Of a DNA stretch of 64,000 nt, positions 1-11,485 are shown piece by piece. This stretch comes from Catenaria anguillulae PL171. Taxonomy: Eukaryota > Blastocladiomycota > Blastocladiomycetes > Blastocladiales > Catenariaceae. The position numbers and the translations under genes were made by a program. Every line of letters starts with the position of its first letter. Position 1 is the first letter of the stretch. The notes under the pieces were generated by a model, which was not told where the DNA came from, searched no databases, and worked only from the letters and a program-made list of their open reading frames with translations. The DNA lies in the NCBI GenBank assembly GCA_002102555.1, contig MCFL01000090.1:1-64000 (forward strand), in the 5' to 3' direction.

Positions 1-236
1 TGTGCCGCGGTGCCTCCGCTCCGCCAGTTACAGGAATCGGAGATGCTCGCGACTTCCCGATCCTGCAGAACTTGGAACACAAGGCGCTGTTGTGGCGTCA
101 GGTGCCGTGGAATGGTGCGCGGGAGGACACAGTCGAGCACGTAAATCTTGGGCGGAAACGTCGGGAACATTGAGGAGAGAGCCAATGAAGACTTTGAGGC
201 GGACAACACGATCGGTGTTTGGTTCGGTCGCGGTGG

Positions 237-1198
237 CTATGGATGCGGATACCGGCCGTGACGGAGGAGCGGGTCCTTTGTGGGAATATCGTCCAGCGTC
301 GTCAGATTGGGAAGGGCAGACGTGAACGTTGCACGATACGTGGATATGAGTGAGAGTGGATTGCCTTGGAGGCAGAGCAGGCGAACACTCGATACTCGCG
401 CAATTGCCTCTTTTGCGCTCGCTGTATCAATCAAGTGGTTGAAAGACAGGTCCAGGCTGCGTAGCGACTGAGGCGGAAGCAACTCATGATGGCCGAGATG
501 GATGCGATGCAGTTGTAGCTCAGGTTGGCATGTAACAGGTGCGGACAGGCGCTCAAGTTTGGGACAGACTTCAGACTGCGACAGCATCCCTTGGAATCCA
601 GTATTTTTTTCAGATAGCCCACGAATATAGGGGTGCAATTCATGACATACCGATTCAAAGACAAGTTGAGCTCAACCAGAGTGACAGGAAACACGCCGTG
701 GGACTGAATGGATTCGATGGCGTTCCCGCACAAGTTGAGACGAGTCAGTTTCGGAAACGACGCTGTCAGAAAGCCAGGCGTCAAGACTTGAATCTGTCGG
801 TTGGCCAATGGTAATGTCGTGACCGCATCCGCGACAGTCTGTCGCGACACTTGTCGAGTTTCCTTGATCCGAAGCTCGCTACACGGATCTTGGTCGGGAC
901 CCAGCTCAAAAGGAGGTAGAATGTCGGCAATATCTGGGTAAATGCAATGGATATATATATTCCAGCCCAGGTCAGCTTGGTTCAAGATATCTGTGGCGTG
1001 CCAGGAAGAAGGAATGTCACCTTCGGCCCATCGAGGGCGGCCTGCTCGCCCATGAGCAAGATCGGCCCAGTTCAGGCCGGTTGACAAGGCAAAGACTTGA
1101 TCCCATGCATGGGCTATTGTGATGGGTTTGGTCGTGGCAGTAGGCATGGCGAGTTGTTTGAATGTCGGATTCCGGTGTTGGCCTTCGTTCGCGGGCAT
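237..1198 (-). CDS. Leucine-rich repeat protein, LRRC43-like (frameshifted model)
   Basis: Leucine-rich repeat protein. The first clear methionine is at 1198 (MPANEGQ); an open frame runs upstream of it without another ATG. An N-terminal helical region is followed by about four LRRs with LxxLNLxxN cores (LTRLNLCGNAI, LVELNLSLNR, LLHANLSYNCI, LRSLDLSFNHL) and the ending NPLSLISTYR...LPNLTTLDDIP. An intron at 576-650 (GTATGT...CGCAG) joins LSLNR to LKSVPNLSAC with correct repeat spacing. Near 495-505 the frame changes by one base with no possible intron, so this is a frameshift or a sequence error. The 'NPL...YR...L..LDDI' ending resembles LRRC43, a cilia-associated LRR protein; I infer that, and SDS22-like proteins are the alternative. 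The frame stops at 237, but a coding-like stretch (RVVRLKVFIGSLLNVPDV) continues near 70-190 in another frame. The true 3' end may therefore lie at or beyond the window edge. Confidence 0.55.
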
Positions 1199-1443
1199 GC
1201 GTGAGGAGCGGGAGCCACGGCTGCGAACATTTTTTGCAGTGAGCAAGCTATTATTCACTCGATGGATTCGTATTTAAGCACGTAAGGGACAAGCAACAGA
1301 ACCGAATCTATTTACTTTTCTGATTCGGCGGCCGAGCCAGTCTACGCAATTTCTATACGAGCGTCGAGACAAGACTCTACAATCACATTCCGATCCACTC
1401 CCAAGTCTTGCCTGACGGATAGACAGATACTGGATACGTTGCT

Positions 1444-2096
1444 CTAGGCGGGGCATTGCGACATGATGAGCATGGTGCACGCATCGCAGCGCTCAAGGTT
1501 CTGCGAATAAAAGCAAGGAGGGTTTATGTCAGCAATGTGCAGAGACATGGGCGGACAGGAAGCGGAAACGAAACGTACCTTGCACCACCACTTGCCCCAG
1601 GCATCAATGACAAGATCACACTGACCGGCAGGGAACGGCTGGTCCCGACCCCAGTTGCCAGCATCGTAAAGGTTGGGCGTATCAATGTGACCCAAGGCAG
1701 CACCTTCGCGGGTGTACATGACTCCCTCGAAGCCATTGTCCTCCAAATTGGTGAGTTTCTATGGGACAAAGACAGGGAGGGGCAGTTGACATAAGGCCAG
1801 TCGATTGGTGTGAGCGAACGGTAGGTCGGACACGGTGGAAGGCCGCAAGCGGCACGCACCTTGATGTAGCATCGCTTGTTGTCCCCGCGGAACACACCAG
1901 CAACGCCGTTCCTGCGCGAAATGATGGCCATGCAATCCTCGACGCCGTTGGCGGCCTCTTCGCCGTCGTCAAACTTGTAAGGAGTGTCGCGGCCTTCGAG
2001 GCGGTAGAACATGGGGCACCGGGCAAAGCGGCGCTGAGCCGAGGCAAGGGCGGCCAGGGTGGCGAGGATGGCGATGAAGAGGAAGGTCGAGTTCAT
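1444..2096 (-). CDS. Small secreted protein, three exons, unknown function
   Basis: Predicted secreted protein of 157 residues. Exons are 2096-1860, 1758-1579 and 1500-1444. Introns 1759-1859 (GTGCGT...ATAG) and 1501-1578 (GTACGT...CGCAG) are both phase 0 and keep one open frame. The N terminus MNSTFLFIAILATLAALASA is a clear signal peptide with a likely cleavage after ASA. The mature part is about 137 residues with Cys residues spaced for disulfides (RFARCPMFY, EDCMAI, KRCYIK, GQCDLV, KWWCK, ERCDAC, SQCPA). I do not recognise the family; it could be an extracellular effector-like or wall-associated protein. An AT-rich TATTTAATA-like element lies about 25-35 bp upstream of the ATG on the coding strand. 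Confidence 0.7.
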
Positions 2097-3000
2097 TGTG
2101 CAGGGTCGTTGGCTGGGCGAGTTATTAAATATGTAGGGAGTAAGGACAGCACGGTTGATGGACTGTCGGTCTTGACTTGCGAAAGGCTTCCGCGTTGTCC
2201 GTGGGCGCTGGTACGGCTTTGTATAAATGGTCTGCTAGTCATACGGCAACCTGGCTCCCCTGCTGACCGACCCCAGACGGCGGCCCATACGGTGGCACCG
2301 CAATGTATTATTCGGTTTCGTGCATGAATCGCAGCAGGATTTTCCGCAGGTGAGCAAAGGTTGGCCGGTCGGCATGGGCTCGAGAGCGCGAAAAGCAAGG
2401 ATTTCCGCAACGCCGACATGTTTCACTTTCCTTTCCCTGGCGGTTTGAAGCTGATCTGGCACATTGTGTGGCGTCACTCTATCAACCTTAGCGCGTATAA
2501 ACATGCCTGACCAGAGAATGTATTGGCCTGACGATGCCAGTGCTCATCGGCTTCCAAGTCCTCATGGTACAAATATAGCGAACCCATGGCAAAGCATGAA
2601 TCGGGTCGCCGTGTCTCACGACAGAACTGATCGCGTCGAATAAGTATACTCATCAGCGGAGTGTTACCTCCGGTCGCACCTCTGCACTTTCAGAGAGTTT
2701 CAGCGCGTCGATGGTCATTCTGCTGAGCTTTTTCTGCATCCACCAAAGTTTCCCACATGACGGATGATGGAGCGACGACACATTTGCGCACAACAACGCA
2801 TTCGAATCAATGAAATGACACTAGAATGTAAAAACAAGCAACAACCGTCGGCCATACATGAAGCGGGCGATTATGGACGGTCATTGCCGGCGCAAAGCGA
2901 GAATCAGACGAGCTCACTCAACGAACCACCGTTACGACATATCTCCGCTTTGGCCGTGGTCCGTTGGTTGGTAGACTCTCTGCTTGACTTCACGTATTCA
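2097..3000. other. Intergenic, no supported gene
   Basis: About 0.9 kb upstream of the small secreted gene. Only short overlapping frames are present, with no recognisable domain or consistent splice model. A + strand frame at 2764-3420 has no recognisable motif and overlaps the eIF4E-like relic on the other strand. Confidence 0.5.
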
Positions 3001-3170
3001 GCCGTTACACAAGATAGCGTGCTTCTCGTGCTACTCGCCTGGAATGATTCCAATGCGGATTTTGTTGCCCTTGTTGGGCCTCAGTGCAACGCCGCAGATT
3101 GCATCGGCGCCCTGGAAGTTGCCGTCAATGACTCCGACCCCGTCATGAGCATTCAAAATGTCGCAAACTC
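3001..3170 (-). pseudogene. Possible eIF4E-like relic
   Basis: On the minus strand, from about 3132 down to 3031, the translation reads VIDGNFQGADAICGV then ALRPNKGNKIRIGI. This resembles the cap-binding protein eIF4E around its conserved 'IGEQF..ADEICGVV.S.R....KI.IW' block. It runs into a stop and then HEKHAILCNG, which resembles the next eIF4E block (NE.A...IG). The tryptophan-containing cap-binding part is missing, and stops interrupt both sides. I read it as a decayed fragment. The match is short (about 40 residues), so chance similarity remains possible. Confidence 0.33.
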
Positions 3171-3777
3171 TGGGACTGTTCTCGCCAAGAAAAGCTGCTT
3201 GTTAGCGGAATTCCGTAGGCGAGTGAAGCTACCAGCCATCAAGCTTTCAGCGCTGGATCGACTAGTCTCAGCTCTCGACACGTCAGTCGCTTGGCCGAGA
3301 AACGCCTCATCGACGTCCACTGACATGCCCCGCAACTGGATTTCCTGCTTGCGGCGGCCATCGCAAGTAGCATCTGAGATGTGTCTTGACGTCTTAGAAT
3401 GGCTGACAAGTGGTGGTTAGTCGGTTACTCTTTATTGCGGATGATATCGAGCAGTGTATGTCCAGCAAAACCCGGCCAGCAGCGAGCCAAAGCAGCGAGC
3501 CTTGCAGCAGATTGTACTAGTGGCCCCCTCTCGAGTGCTTACTTGGCCGCTGGAAGCACAAGCACATTCCCTCACATAAGCCAAACCCAGGACTACAAGT
3601 AGGCGGCGTTATCCTCGCAACTTTTTCCGACTTCTTGTACTTCATTACACAAACACAACACAACACAAGTCTCGCACTAACACTAACCAACTTCAACTTT
3701 CAAGCTGTGCCCCACCCGCATCCCTGGCTCCCTTCCCCGCACGCTTTCCTTCCTCATACAACACCGCCACCGCCGCC
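3171..3777. other. Intergenic, upstream of RING gene
   Basis: No supported gene. The last 100 bases before the ATG at 3778 are C-rich and contain no in-frame ATG. This is compatible with a 5' leader for the RING-H2 gene. Confidence 0.4.
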
Positions 3778-5011
3778 ATGCTTTCGCCAATGCGTGTTCC
3801 GACGACCCACGCGTCTCGACTCGTTGGCCCACCACTTTCCCATGCACAAGGAGCCGCATACGACAACCGTCCTTTCGGTACAATTGATTTATCCGTCAAT
3901 GACTTTGGTAAGAACACGGCCGACCATCCTTCGCTCACGTTTTCCCCCCTCAGCCCACAATAACATTGAGCTCGGATTGGAAACAGACGAGCATCGCGGC
4001 CATCCAAATGCGCACAGGCCCGCATCACCCAGGGCCAGTCTTTTCCTTTTGACGCTGACCGCCATCACGCAAATCCTGGCACTCTTCTTTACCATCGCTG
4101 TTGCACATCACGCCTTCGCATCGCCCGCACCCGTGCGCCATGCGTGCATTGCCATGTGCACGATGGGCCTTGTTTCCGGATGCTGGCTCATTGTCCACTT
4201 TGTACATGCGAAATGGCAAAGGTATCACCCCGAGCAGAGTAGCAGCACCAGCGGCAAGCGCTCATGCGGAGGAGCAAGTGTCTGGGTCGGCAGAATCAGT
4301 ATGTTGGCGGTGCTTGTGCCAACAGTGATCTCGGCCACGGTGCTGTGTGAATGTGGTATGAATCCTTTATTGTGCACGTGGTTGAATCGCTTGTGTCTCA
4401 CCTGTGTGGTTGCGCTGATGATTGTATGTATTCATAGTCTCGAATGGTGTCTCTTCACATTTGACCTTGTGTGCAACTTGGTCGACGGGGCTTTGGGCGA
4501 CTCAGCTGCTCTTGATCTCTTATGTGAACGTTCGCACTGTACGCATGTCCCTGACCATCCTTCATCTTGTGTCGAATGAGAACGATACTGACTTGGCTTG
4601 GTTGTGGATCAGACCCGTCCTTTACCACATACTCGTATCCGCCCCACTCTACCATCGCCACTTCAACTCTCAAGTGCACTCGCTCTTTCCTCGAGCTCTC
4701 CGTCAACTCGTACACCCGCACGATCGTTGAACCACCTCGTGCCCTACTACCCGCCACCATCACCAGTCCGCATTCCCCTCATTGTACCCTCACCGCCCAC
4801 AGCCTGCTACGAAACCTGCTCCATCTGCATCGAGGACTTTCAACCAACGGAAATGTTATTTCGGCTGCCATGCGGCCACTTGTTCCATGCAACCTGCGCT
4901 TCGCCATGGCTGGCAGCGTCGCAAATGTGCCCAAACTGCAAGCAGCCCGTGTTGGAAGATCTTGTTTCGCCCGTGATTTGCCAAAAGCCAGCAGATCGAC
5001 GTGAGACATGA
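3778..5011 (+). CDS. Membrane-anchored RING-H2 E3 ligase-like protein (four exons)
   Basis: Predicted integral-membrane RING-H2 protein of 343 residues. Exons are 3778-3907, 3954-4355, 4438-4538 and 4613-5011. Introns are 46, 82 and 74 bp, all GT-AG, and the phases agree at each joint. The middle holds hydrophobic segments that fit about four membrane helices (FLLTLTAITQILALFFTIAV; CIAMCTMGLVSGCWLIVHFV; ISMLAVLVPTVISATVL; and a weaker one around WATQLLLISYV). A Ser/Thr/Pro-rich linker follows. The C terminus carries a RING-H2 finger: CSIC...LPCGHLFHATC...CPNC, with all eight C3H2C3 metal ligands present. RING-H2 proteins of this layout act as ubiquitin E3 ligases in membranes; the substrate is unknown. 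A paralogue with the same four-exon, multi-helix and C-terminal RING plan lies at 13989-15342. Confidence 0.8.
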
Positions 5012-5246
5012 CGCTTGAACATGTCGTCGTTTTTGCTTGCCTGCACTCTGTTCAAATCATCATTTACTTCAAGTTGACGTCTTCACCCACGCTCAACCCT
5101 AACTGTTTATTTGTTTCTTCAATACCCCCACTCTCAATCTTGTTGTTGTCCGAGCCAATTTACACTTACTGAACAAGTATATACAGACGGAAACTGGCGC
5201 TCTCAAGTCACAACGAAACAAATACTGAAAGGGCTTAACCAATCAA

Positions 5247-7788
5247 TCAATCCTCTGTTGCCACCGTAGCCATCGTGTCAAGCACCCTTGCAACCTCCTC
5301 ATCCTGCCTGCTCTTGCGCTCGACCCATCGCCGCCACCACTCGATCACCCTCCTACCGCGAGCCCTCCTCACGGCAAACTCACTAAACCGAAGCTCCCAG
5401 CCACTCGTTGCCCACCACTCGAGTACAAGATGCTGGCCCCTTTCGCTCGCCACATCCACAAACCTGGTCGTCCCCTCCACCACGCCCCTGGGCGGCCCAC
5501 CCAAGTTCTTGCGCCACCACTCCAACACTTGAACCCTCCCGAGCTCGCACGCAAGCACTACGGCCTCCTCGGCTGCCCTAGCTTCATCAAACTCAAACGT
5601 ATACCCATTCTCCACACACCATGACAACACCATGGTATGCTCACCGCCCTTAATGGCATCCCGCACGAGTGTGACGAGCTCTGCACCCAGTGCCCCGAGC
5701 GGTGCGCTTTGCGGCATTTTGCCCGCGGCCCGCAACCAGTCGAGCGTGCTGACGTGCCCATTGGCCGCCGCAATCCCCGCACATTCTGCCCAATCAGCCA
5801 ATCCTTCGGCATACCCGCGCGCGTGGAACCATTGCAGCACGTTGATTTGATTGCCGCGGCATGCGATTTTCAGGCATTCGTTGGCGGCGGCAGCCATCGG
5901 GTTGAACGGTTCCCACCATTCTAGCACACTTGTGTGCCCAAATTGCGCCGCGTGAATGGCGGCCAAGGGCGTGGACACGGAGGGAAGCGCGCGCCAGGTG
6001 AGTTGGTCGAGAAGGTCGCGGCGGCCAAACGCCGTCAGCGTGTCCATGTCGATGGGCGCCAGTGTGGACGTGTCGCATGTGGGTGTGGGCAAGAGGTCGG
6101 GGGGTTTGTCGCCGCGCAGCAGGGCAACGAACCGTGGACAGTTTGACCACCATCTGATTCAACACGTGTGTGTTTGTGAGAACCCAAGGAAGTGAAGCAA
6201 CAACAGGGGAGAAAGGGAGGACATACCTGGCAATCTCCTTGTGCCCGCCCTTGAGCGCCAACTCGCCCACATTGGGCGTAAACCTGAGCTCCAATCCGCT
6301 CGCGCGCCACCACTCGAGCGTCGCGAGATGCCCGTTGCGCGACGCAAACTTCATGGCCCGCGTCGTGTACTTGCACTCGTTGCCCAACTCTGCGCGCCAA
6401 AACTCGAGCACTTGCACATGCCCATTCATGCTGGCCAAATCCATGTTGCTGACCTCGACGCCCTCGCCGACAGCAAACCCGGCGGCCTTGAACCATTTCA
6501 GCAAATGCACATGACCAAACTCGCTCGCGCACACGCCAAATTCCGGGAAATAAACAAACGCGGGGCCCAAAAACTCGCGCCACCATTTGACCACGCCTAA
6601 ATGGCCCCCACGACACGCCGCTGCAATGGCCGGACTAGTATCGTAATTCAACACGAGCGCTCCGCCCGTGGTTTTCACCCACCACTCAAGCACGTGCACG
6701 TGGCCACGTGCACTGGCCACGACCATGGCGTCACGTGGGCATTCAATGGGGCGGCCCGAGTTGATCCACCAGTCGAGGACCGAGGTGTGCCCGCCGCGCG
6801 ATGCCGCAGTGATGGCGAGCGGAAAGGGGTCGAGGGCAAGACCCAGGGCAATCAAACAGTTGAGCGTGGAGAGCGAACCGTAGGTGCAAGCCGAGAGGAC
6901 GAGGCGGCGGGTAAAGAGCGGGTCGAGTTTGAGGGCGGGGACCAACAGGGCAAGCAGGTGCTCATTGCCAGTGCGTGCGAGGGCGATCGATGACGGGGTT
7001 GGTGGCGGGAGTGGCGGTGAGGGGAGTGTGGATGAAGCGAGCCGTGGGCCAATGCCGCCGCCATTGCCGGAGCCATGGGCCGCAGTGGGTGTCGGGCGCG
7101 GGCGCGGCCGGACGAGTTTGTCGGTGGTGATGAACCTGCCGTCGCTTTCGGCGTCGTCTGGGTCGTCCATCGAAGGTGAGGTGACGCGTTTGTTGGCACT
7201 CGCGAGCGGTTTGAGGTCCGGGGCGTAGGCGTCACCAAAGCGGACGAGCGATTGGAAGGCGCGCGGGACAGAGAGCGGGTGCAGAACGTTGAGGATGTGC
7301 ATGTAGGTGGAGCACTTTGGTGTCGGGCATTTGGGAACGAGCGCCAGGATGGTGTCGACGATGGACATGGGCAGCAGCTGTTGATGTTGATGTTGATGTT
7401 GGTGATGGGGATGGGGATGGTGCTGGCCCAGCGTATGGGTATGGGAGTGGCCGTGGTGGTTCTTGGCCATGTGGTGTGGGTGGGAATGAATCGGGTACAG
7501 GGCCATCAATTGCTGGTTGAGCTGCAGAGAGCGGCCGGGGGCAGCAGGCTTTGCCGCGCCGGTGCCGGTGCTGGTGCTGGTGCCGGTACTCGGGTGTGCG
7601 CCGTTCACATTGGCGTTTTGTGGCGGGGGGCGATGTGGGTGCGGGTGACGGTTGGCGTGCATTGCGGAAACAGTTGCAGTGGCAGTAGTTGCGTGGACAT
7701 AGACGGGCTGCGTGAGCAAGTAGTCATACTCGTATCCGAAGCCGTCGCCCACGTCGTCGTCGTATTCGCGAAGAAAGAAGGCCGCCAT
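5247..7788 (-). CDS. WW-type ankyrin-repeat protein with His/Gln-rich N terminus
   Basis: Predicted 822-residue protein. Exons are 7788-6227 and 6153-5247, with a 73-bp intron (GTATGT...AATCAG). The joint restores the repeat (HKEIAR|WWSNCPRF). The N-terminal 150 residues are low complexity, rich in His, Gln, Gly and Thr (QHHPHPHHQHQHQHQQ). Next comes a conserved segment (SIVDTILALVPKCP...VLHPLSVPRAFQSL) shared by all WW-ankyrin genes here; it resembles a degenerate F-box. The rest is about 14 repeats of 33-38 residues built on 'A...GHxxVLEWWxxSG', an ankyrin-like pattern with a conserved Trp pair. Ankyrin-type repeats usually bind proteins. The start at 7788 is the first ATG after a stop-rich leader. 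Confidence 0.8.
7375..7425. repeat. Low-complexity trinucleotide-like tract in coding sequence
   Basis: An imperfect TTGATG/TTGGTG/GGGATG repeat that encodes the His/Gln-rich stretch of the overlapping minus-strand ankyrin gene. It is likely to vary in length between strains. Confidence 0.7.
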
Positions 7789-9079
7789 GTTTTGCTAAAG
7801 GAAAACTTTACTGGAACAGGATCCCAGCGTTCCAGAGCACTCGACAGCCAGCGAACGCGGGGGTACCCACGCTGTTTTGAACCCTTGGTCCAGAACACGC
7901 TTCTCGAAAATACCCAACACTCGCCATGTCACGCGCCGCCCTGGCAAGCCTTGTTCATGACAACGGTTCCAGAACCCGAGCGCCGACAGCACGTGTGCGG
8001 AACCTTTTCATTGGTCACACTCTGGAACTTTATTCTCGACGCACACAACGCAACGGCCCTGCTTGGCCACCACAGACTTTTTCGGGCATTCCCGCGTACA
8101 CTTATTGCCACCGACAGGCCACAGCGTCTGGATCCATGAAGCTCCGTATGCATTCAGTGTGACCCGACCATCCATGAGCTGCGACTTTCGCTTCCAGTCA
8201 GCGGGATCGCCTCACTCTGCTCTCAAGACAGGTCAAATGTTAATTCAAAGGCGTAGGATGTGAATGCATTGGCATTGCTGCACGCGGCCAAGAAGTCCGA
8301 ATCAATCAACGTGAAGATTTGAATGTGGAAACAAAGCTCACTTGTGGTCACCCCTCTTTCCACTGAGGCCAACGGGCGAAATAAAGTGTGGCACTTGTAC
8401 ATTCAAGCAATACCGTGACGACACGAGCATCGCGGTGAGTTTGTCTGCACTGTTCGAGTCAAAACGCAGCGAACGCCTACCCCAGCTCCTTCCGCAATGG
8501 GCCAATATGGCGGTGGTTGGTTCAATCAGCGATCAGCTATCCCATCAGTCCGCCGCCACCACCGTCCAGCGGCGGGACGACCTGGGGTACTGGCGTCACT
8601 GTTGGGCGGTACAAACGCTCGGTCGAGAGCGGGTGTGGGGCTGCACATGACTGCGACGAATTGTGAGTGTGGACGAGAATTAGTTGTTGTTTGCAAGGCC
8701 AACCTTGCTGGTTCGTGAGGAATCGATGCTATTGTCGTGTAATGAACAGTTCAGTGACGTACACACATTTCTTTCCAATAGTGTGATTAATTTTCAGTCA
8801 TGACTGGAAGAAAGTGACGCAAACTTGAAGTGTTGTAAGAATTGTTACCACTTTTGCATTCCCTGCGGTTTGTGAGTTCAAATCCGTCTGAAAAACCACA
8901 TTGGTTGACTTCCCCGCACGTCCAGTTTCCATTTTTTCGGCGCGATGTTCCAGCTGGCTCATCGCCTGGAGAACTCAAATCGGACAGCAAGTGATAAATT
9001 GAGCATCCACCCCACTCCTCTCCCCCTGAAATACATTCAGATCCCCTATACACTCTTTCGTCAATCGTGACGCACGATA
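7789..9079. other. 1.3-kb divergent intergenic region
   Basis: This lies between the 5' ends of the minus-strand WW-ankyrin gene and the plus-strand lectin gene. It should therefore hold both promoters. I see only short unrelated frames (for example 8342-8650 +), with no domain and no coherent splice model. The region around 8700-9000 is more AT-rich than its surroundings. Confidence 0.45.
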
Positions 9080-11240
9080 ATGAACTCAACCTACACATCT
9101 CGAAAATCCAAGTTGGTGCCCTTGCTGGCGGCCCTCTGCGGTCTGCTGACCGTGTGTGTTGCCCAAGTGCCATACGAATTCAACTTGTCTGTCAATGACC
9201 GTTGGTGTGTGGCACGCTCCAGCTCGGACAACCTTGGTTCGCGTCACATCGCTTGTTGGCCCCAGACCACCATCATTTGTGTCGACAGCGCACTCACAAT
9301 AGTTTTCCTGTCGGCAGGTCCATGGCATGCACCGGCACACTTGTGGGAATGCAACTCAAACGAAGATCAAGTGTTTCGATTCATACCCGAGGCCAAGCCC
9401 ATCAATGGCCGCGTTGTTGGTAGATTTGAAGTCGGGTATCGGCCCAACATGCCGCAGTTGTGCTTGGATGTCGAAGGCGGGGTGCGTAAAGCTGGCCAGG
9501 GGCACGAAAGACTGCATCCATCCGACATGACGCTCTATCGTTTGGTGTTCTTCGTGTGTAGGTTCTCGTCAATGGACGCCTCGTTCGACTGTGGGAATGG
9601 TACGCGTCCTTTTTCTCAAGCGTGTGGGTGACAATTCACAGCCCGCTAATTGTTCGGTACATTGCTTCTTTGCTTGTCAGTAACGGGACCAATGCTCAGC
9701 GTTGGGTCCTCAGAATCGGCTTCACTACTCAATATACATACACGAGCGACGGGCTGAGCTCCATCAACAACTATTTCACCCAGTTGTCCCCGTCAGCAGC
9801 CCCTGGTCTTTGCCTTGGCTACCCAAGCGGTTCGTCAGCAATTCCTTTCAAAGCGGCCTTGGCCATATCAAGGATGCTTTTTTTGACCTAGCTCCCAATC
9901 CCCTGTCAACCGCTCTGTGCTCGATATTGCTACTCGTACGTAGGTCTAAACTTTGGTTCACGTATCGAGCTCTCCGACTGCGTTATCAACGCGCGCAGCA
10001 GCTGGGGCTGGGGTGTGCGACGCATTGGGGGCATTGTGTACCCACACATTGTGTCTAAATTCGCCAACCTCACGGCGGGATCGCCTCAAGGCATCAACAC
10101 GACTCACTCGATCCTGTGGATGAAGTCACCCACGGATCCGCCCCCGGCGTTGCCAAGTGTGCTGCTCAAGTCTGCACTCGACTCGGCAAAGTGCATTGCG
10201 CGCAATGGCGATCCCAGAACAATGAGTATGTATATTGAAGTCCTGAAAAAAAATGACGGGGGGCACTCCGCACTCTGACGGACTGTCTCGCCCGATTGTG
10301 TCTTGTGTAGCCGGATGGTCAGGTCTCATTCACATGTGGTCATGCAACGTGTGGGCCGAGGACCAAAACATGCGCTATTTGCCGTCGCCTTTACCTCGCA
10401 ACGGTCGAATCTTTGGCATGCTGCAGTTGGGAGTTCGCAACGACGCACATGCACAATGCTTGGATGTGCCTGGCGGGGTGCGTTGAGACCACTGCGCTCT
10501 TTGCCACGCTTTCTCCAAGATCTCACCAGTCTAGCGTCACTCCGATTGTTGTTGAATACCCCCAGTTTTTTGACGTGGGGCAGATCGTTCGCTTGTGGGA
10601 ATGGTGCGTGCCGTTCTTTGTGGCTGCGTGCGGAAGGATGGATTCAAGTTGATTCACCCTATCCTCGGCACATGTCTATCATAGCAATGGGTCCGACGCT
10701 CAGCTGTTTTCGCTGGATCTCACATTTGACGGTTACGAGCGGCGCTTCAAAGTGTCGCCCATTGCTCGCCCAGACTTGTGCATGACCATTTCTGGCGGAT
10801 GTGCGTACAATCTCACATACCATGTCTCCTGAAGTGCATTGACGCCGTCGCATTTCCAATAATCCTGCTCTTCAGATAATCCACCTGCCAGCGTTCCCAA
10901 CGGAGCCGGCCTTATCCTCGAGCGATGCGACAACTTTGTCAACCAAGGCGACAGACCGCCGGCAACCAGGGCAGATTGGTTCTTGCCAGTTCAGGGCGGA
11001 GGAACCGAGTACTTCCAAGCTGTTCAGCGCATGACCAAGTTTTTCTGGGCCGCTCAGCCGTTGAACGAGACTCACTCGTTGTCATGGGTCACTGGATGCG
11101 GAACCTTTAACTTGGATACGTGCCCGGAGCCGATCAGTCCGCCGCCCCCGCAGCCGATTAACATTGGAGGCAGCGGTGGCGCTGGCGGCTTGAAGCGCTC
11201 CATTAGCGGATGTCAAGCGCACCTTTGCGACGAGTTGTAA
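9080..11240 (+). CDS. Secreted ricin-B-type lectin-like protein, eight exons
   Basis: Predicted 518-residue secreted protein. Exons are 9080-9481, 9562-9599, 9681-9829, 9944-10225, 10311-10477, 10566-10603, 10685-10800 and 10876-11240. All seven introns are GT-AG (75-114 bp) and the phase agrees at every joint. A signal peptide is present (VPLLAALCGLLTVCVAQ). Two long repeats follow. Each holds a Trp/Cys block (HLWECNSNEDQVFRF; HMWSCNVWAEDQNMRY), then CLDVxGG, then a 38-nt exon ending in VRLWEC, which is spliced to CNG...AQ. This CLDV-GG...V.LWECNG...Q.W pattern is typical of ricin-B (beta-trefoil) carbohydrate-binding domains. The last exon has no matching repeat and ends in a Pro/Gly-rich tail. 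The lectin ligand cannot be told. The first exon could hide an additional intron around 9235-9320 that I could not confirm. Confidence 0.8.
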
Positions 11241-11485
11241 CCGTGAAGCACTGTGTCTGGTGCGGATTGAATTGCTCCTCAGTTGGAAGATTGTACATAT
11301 CTTGCGGCGCCCTTAGTAAGTACCTCGTCTTGTGTTGCTGTCGGTTCTTTGGTTCCCACTTTCGTCAGGTATAGTCCAGGTATAATTATGTGTCCAGACT
11401 TCTTTCAACCCACTTTATGTTGTTAATCAATTCTGTCCAACGAGCAGTCATCGTAAGAGCATAGTCAATGCACCCAAGAACAAAG
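11241..11485. other. Convergent 3' intergenic region
   Basis: A short spacer between the stop of the lectin gene (+) and the stop of the WW-ankyrin gene (-). It must hold both polyadenylation regions. No gene is seen. Confidence 0.5.

Noticed and set aside
2764-3420. A 218-codon open frame on +
   Set aside because: No domain and low-complexity-free but unrecognisable sequence. It is antisense to the eIF4E-like block, so it is more likely a chance frame.
8342-8718. Plus-strand frames upstream of the lectin gene
   Set aside because: Short, without motif, and with no splice sites that connect them to the lectin signal peptide exon.
8860-8895. GTTCAAATCC-like tRNA B box
   Set aside because: No A box at the right distance and no cloverleaf could be folded by eye.
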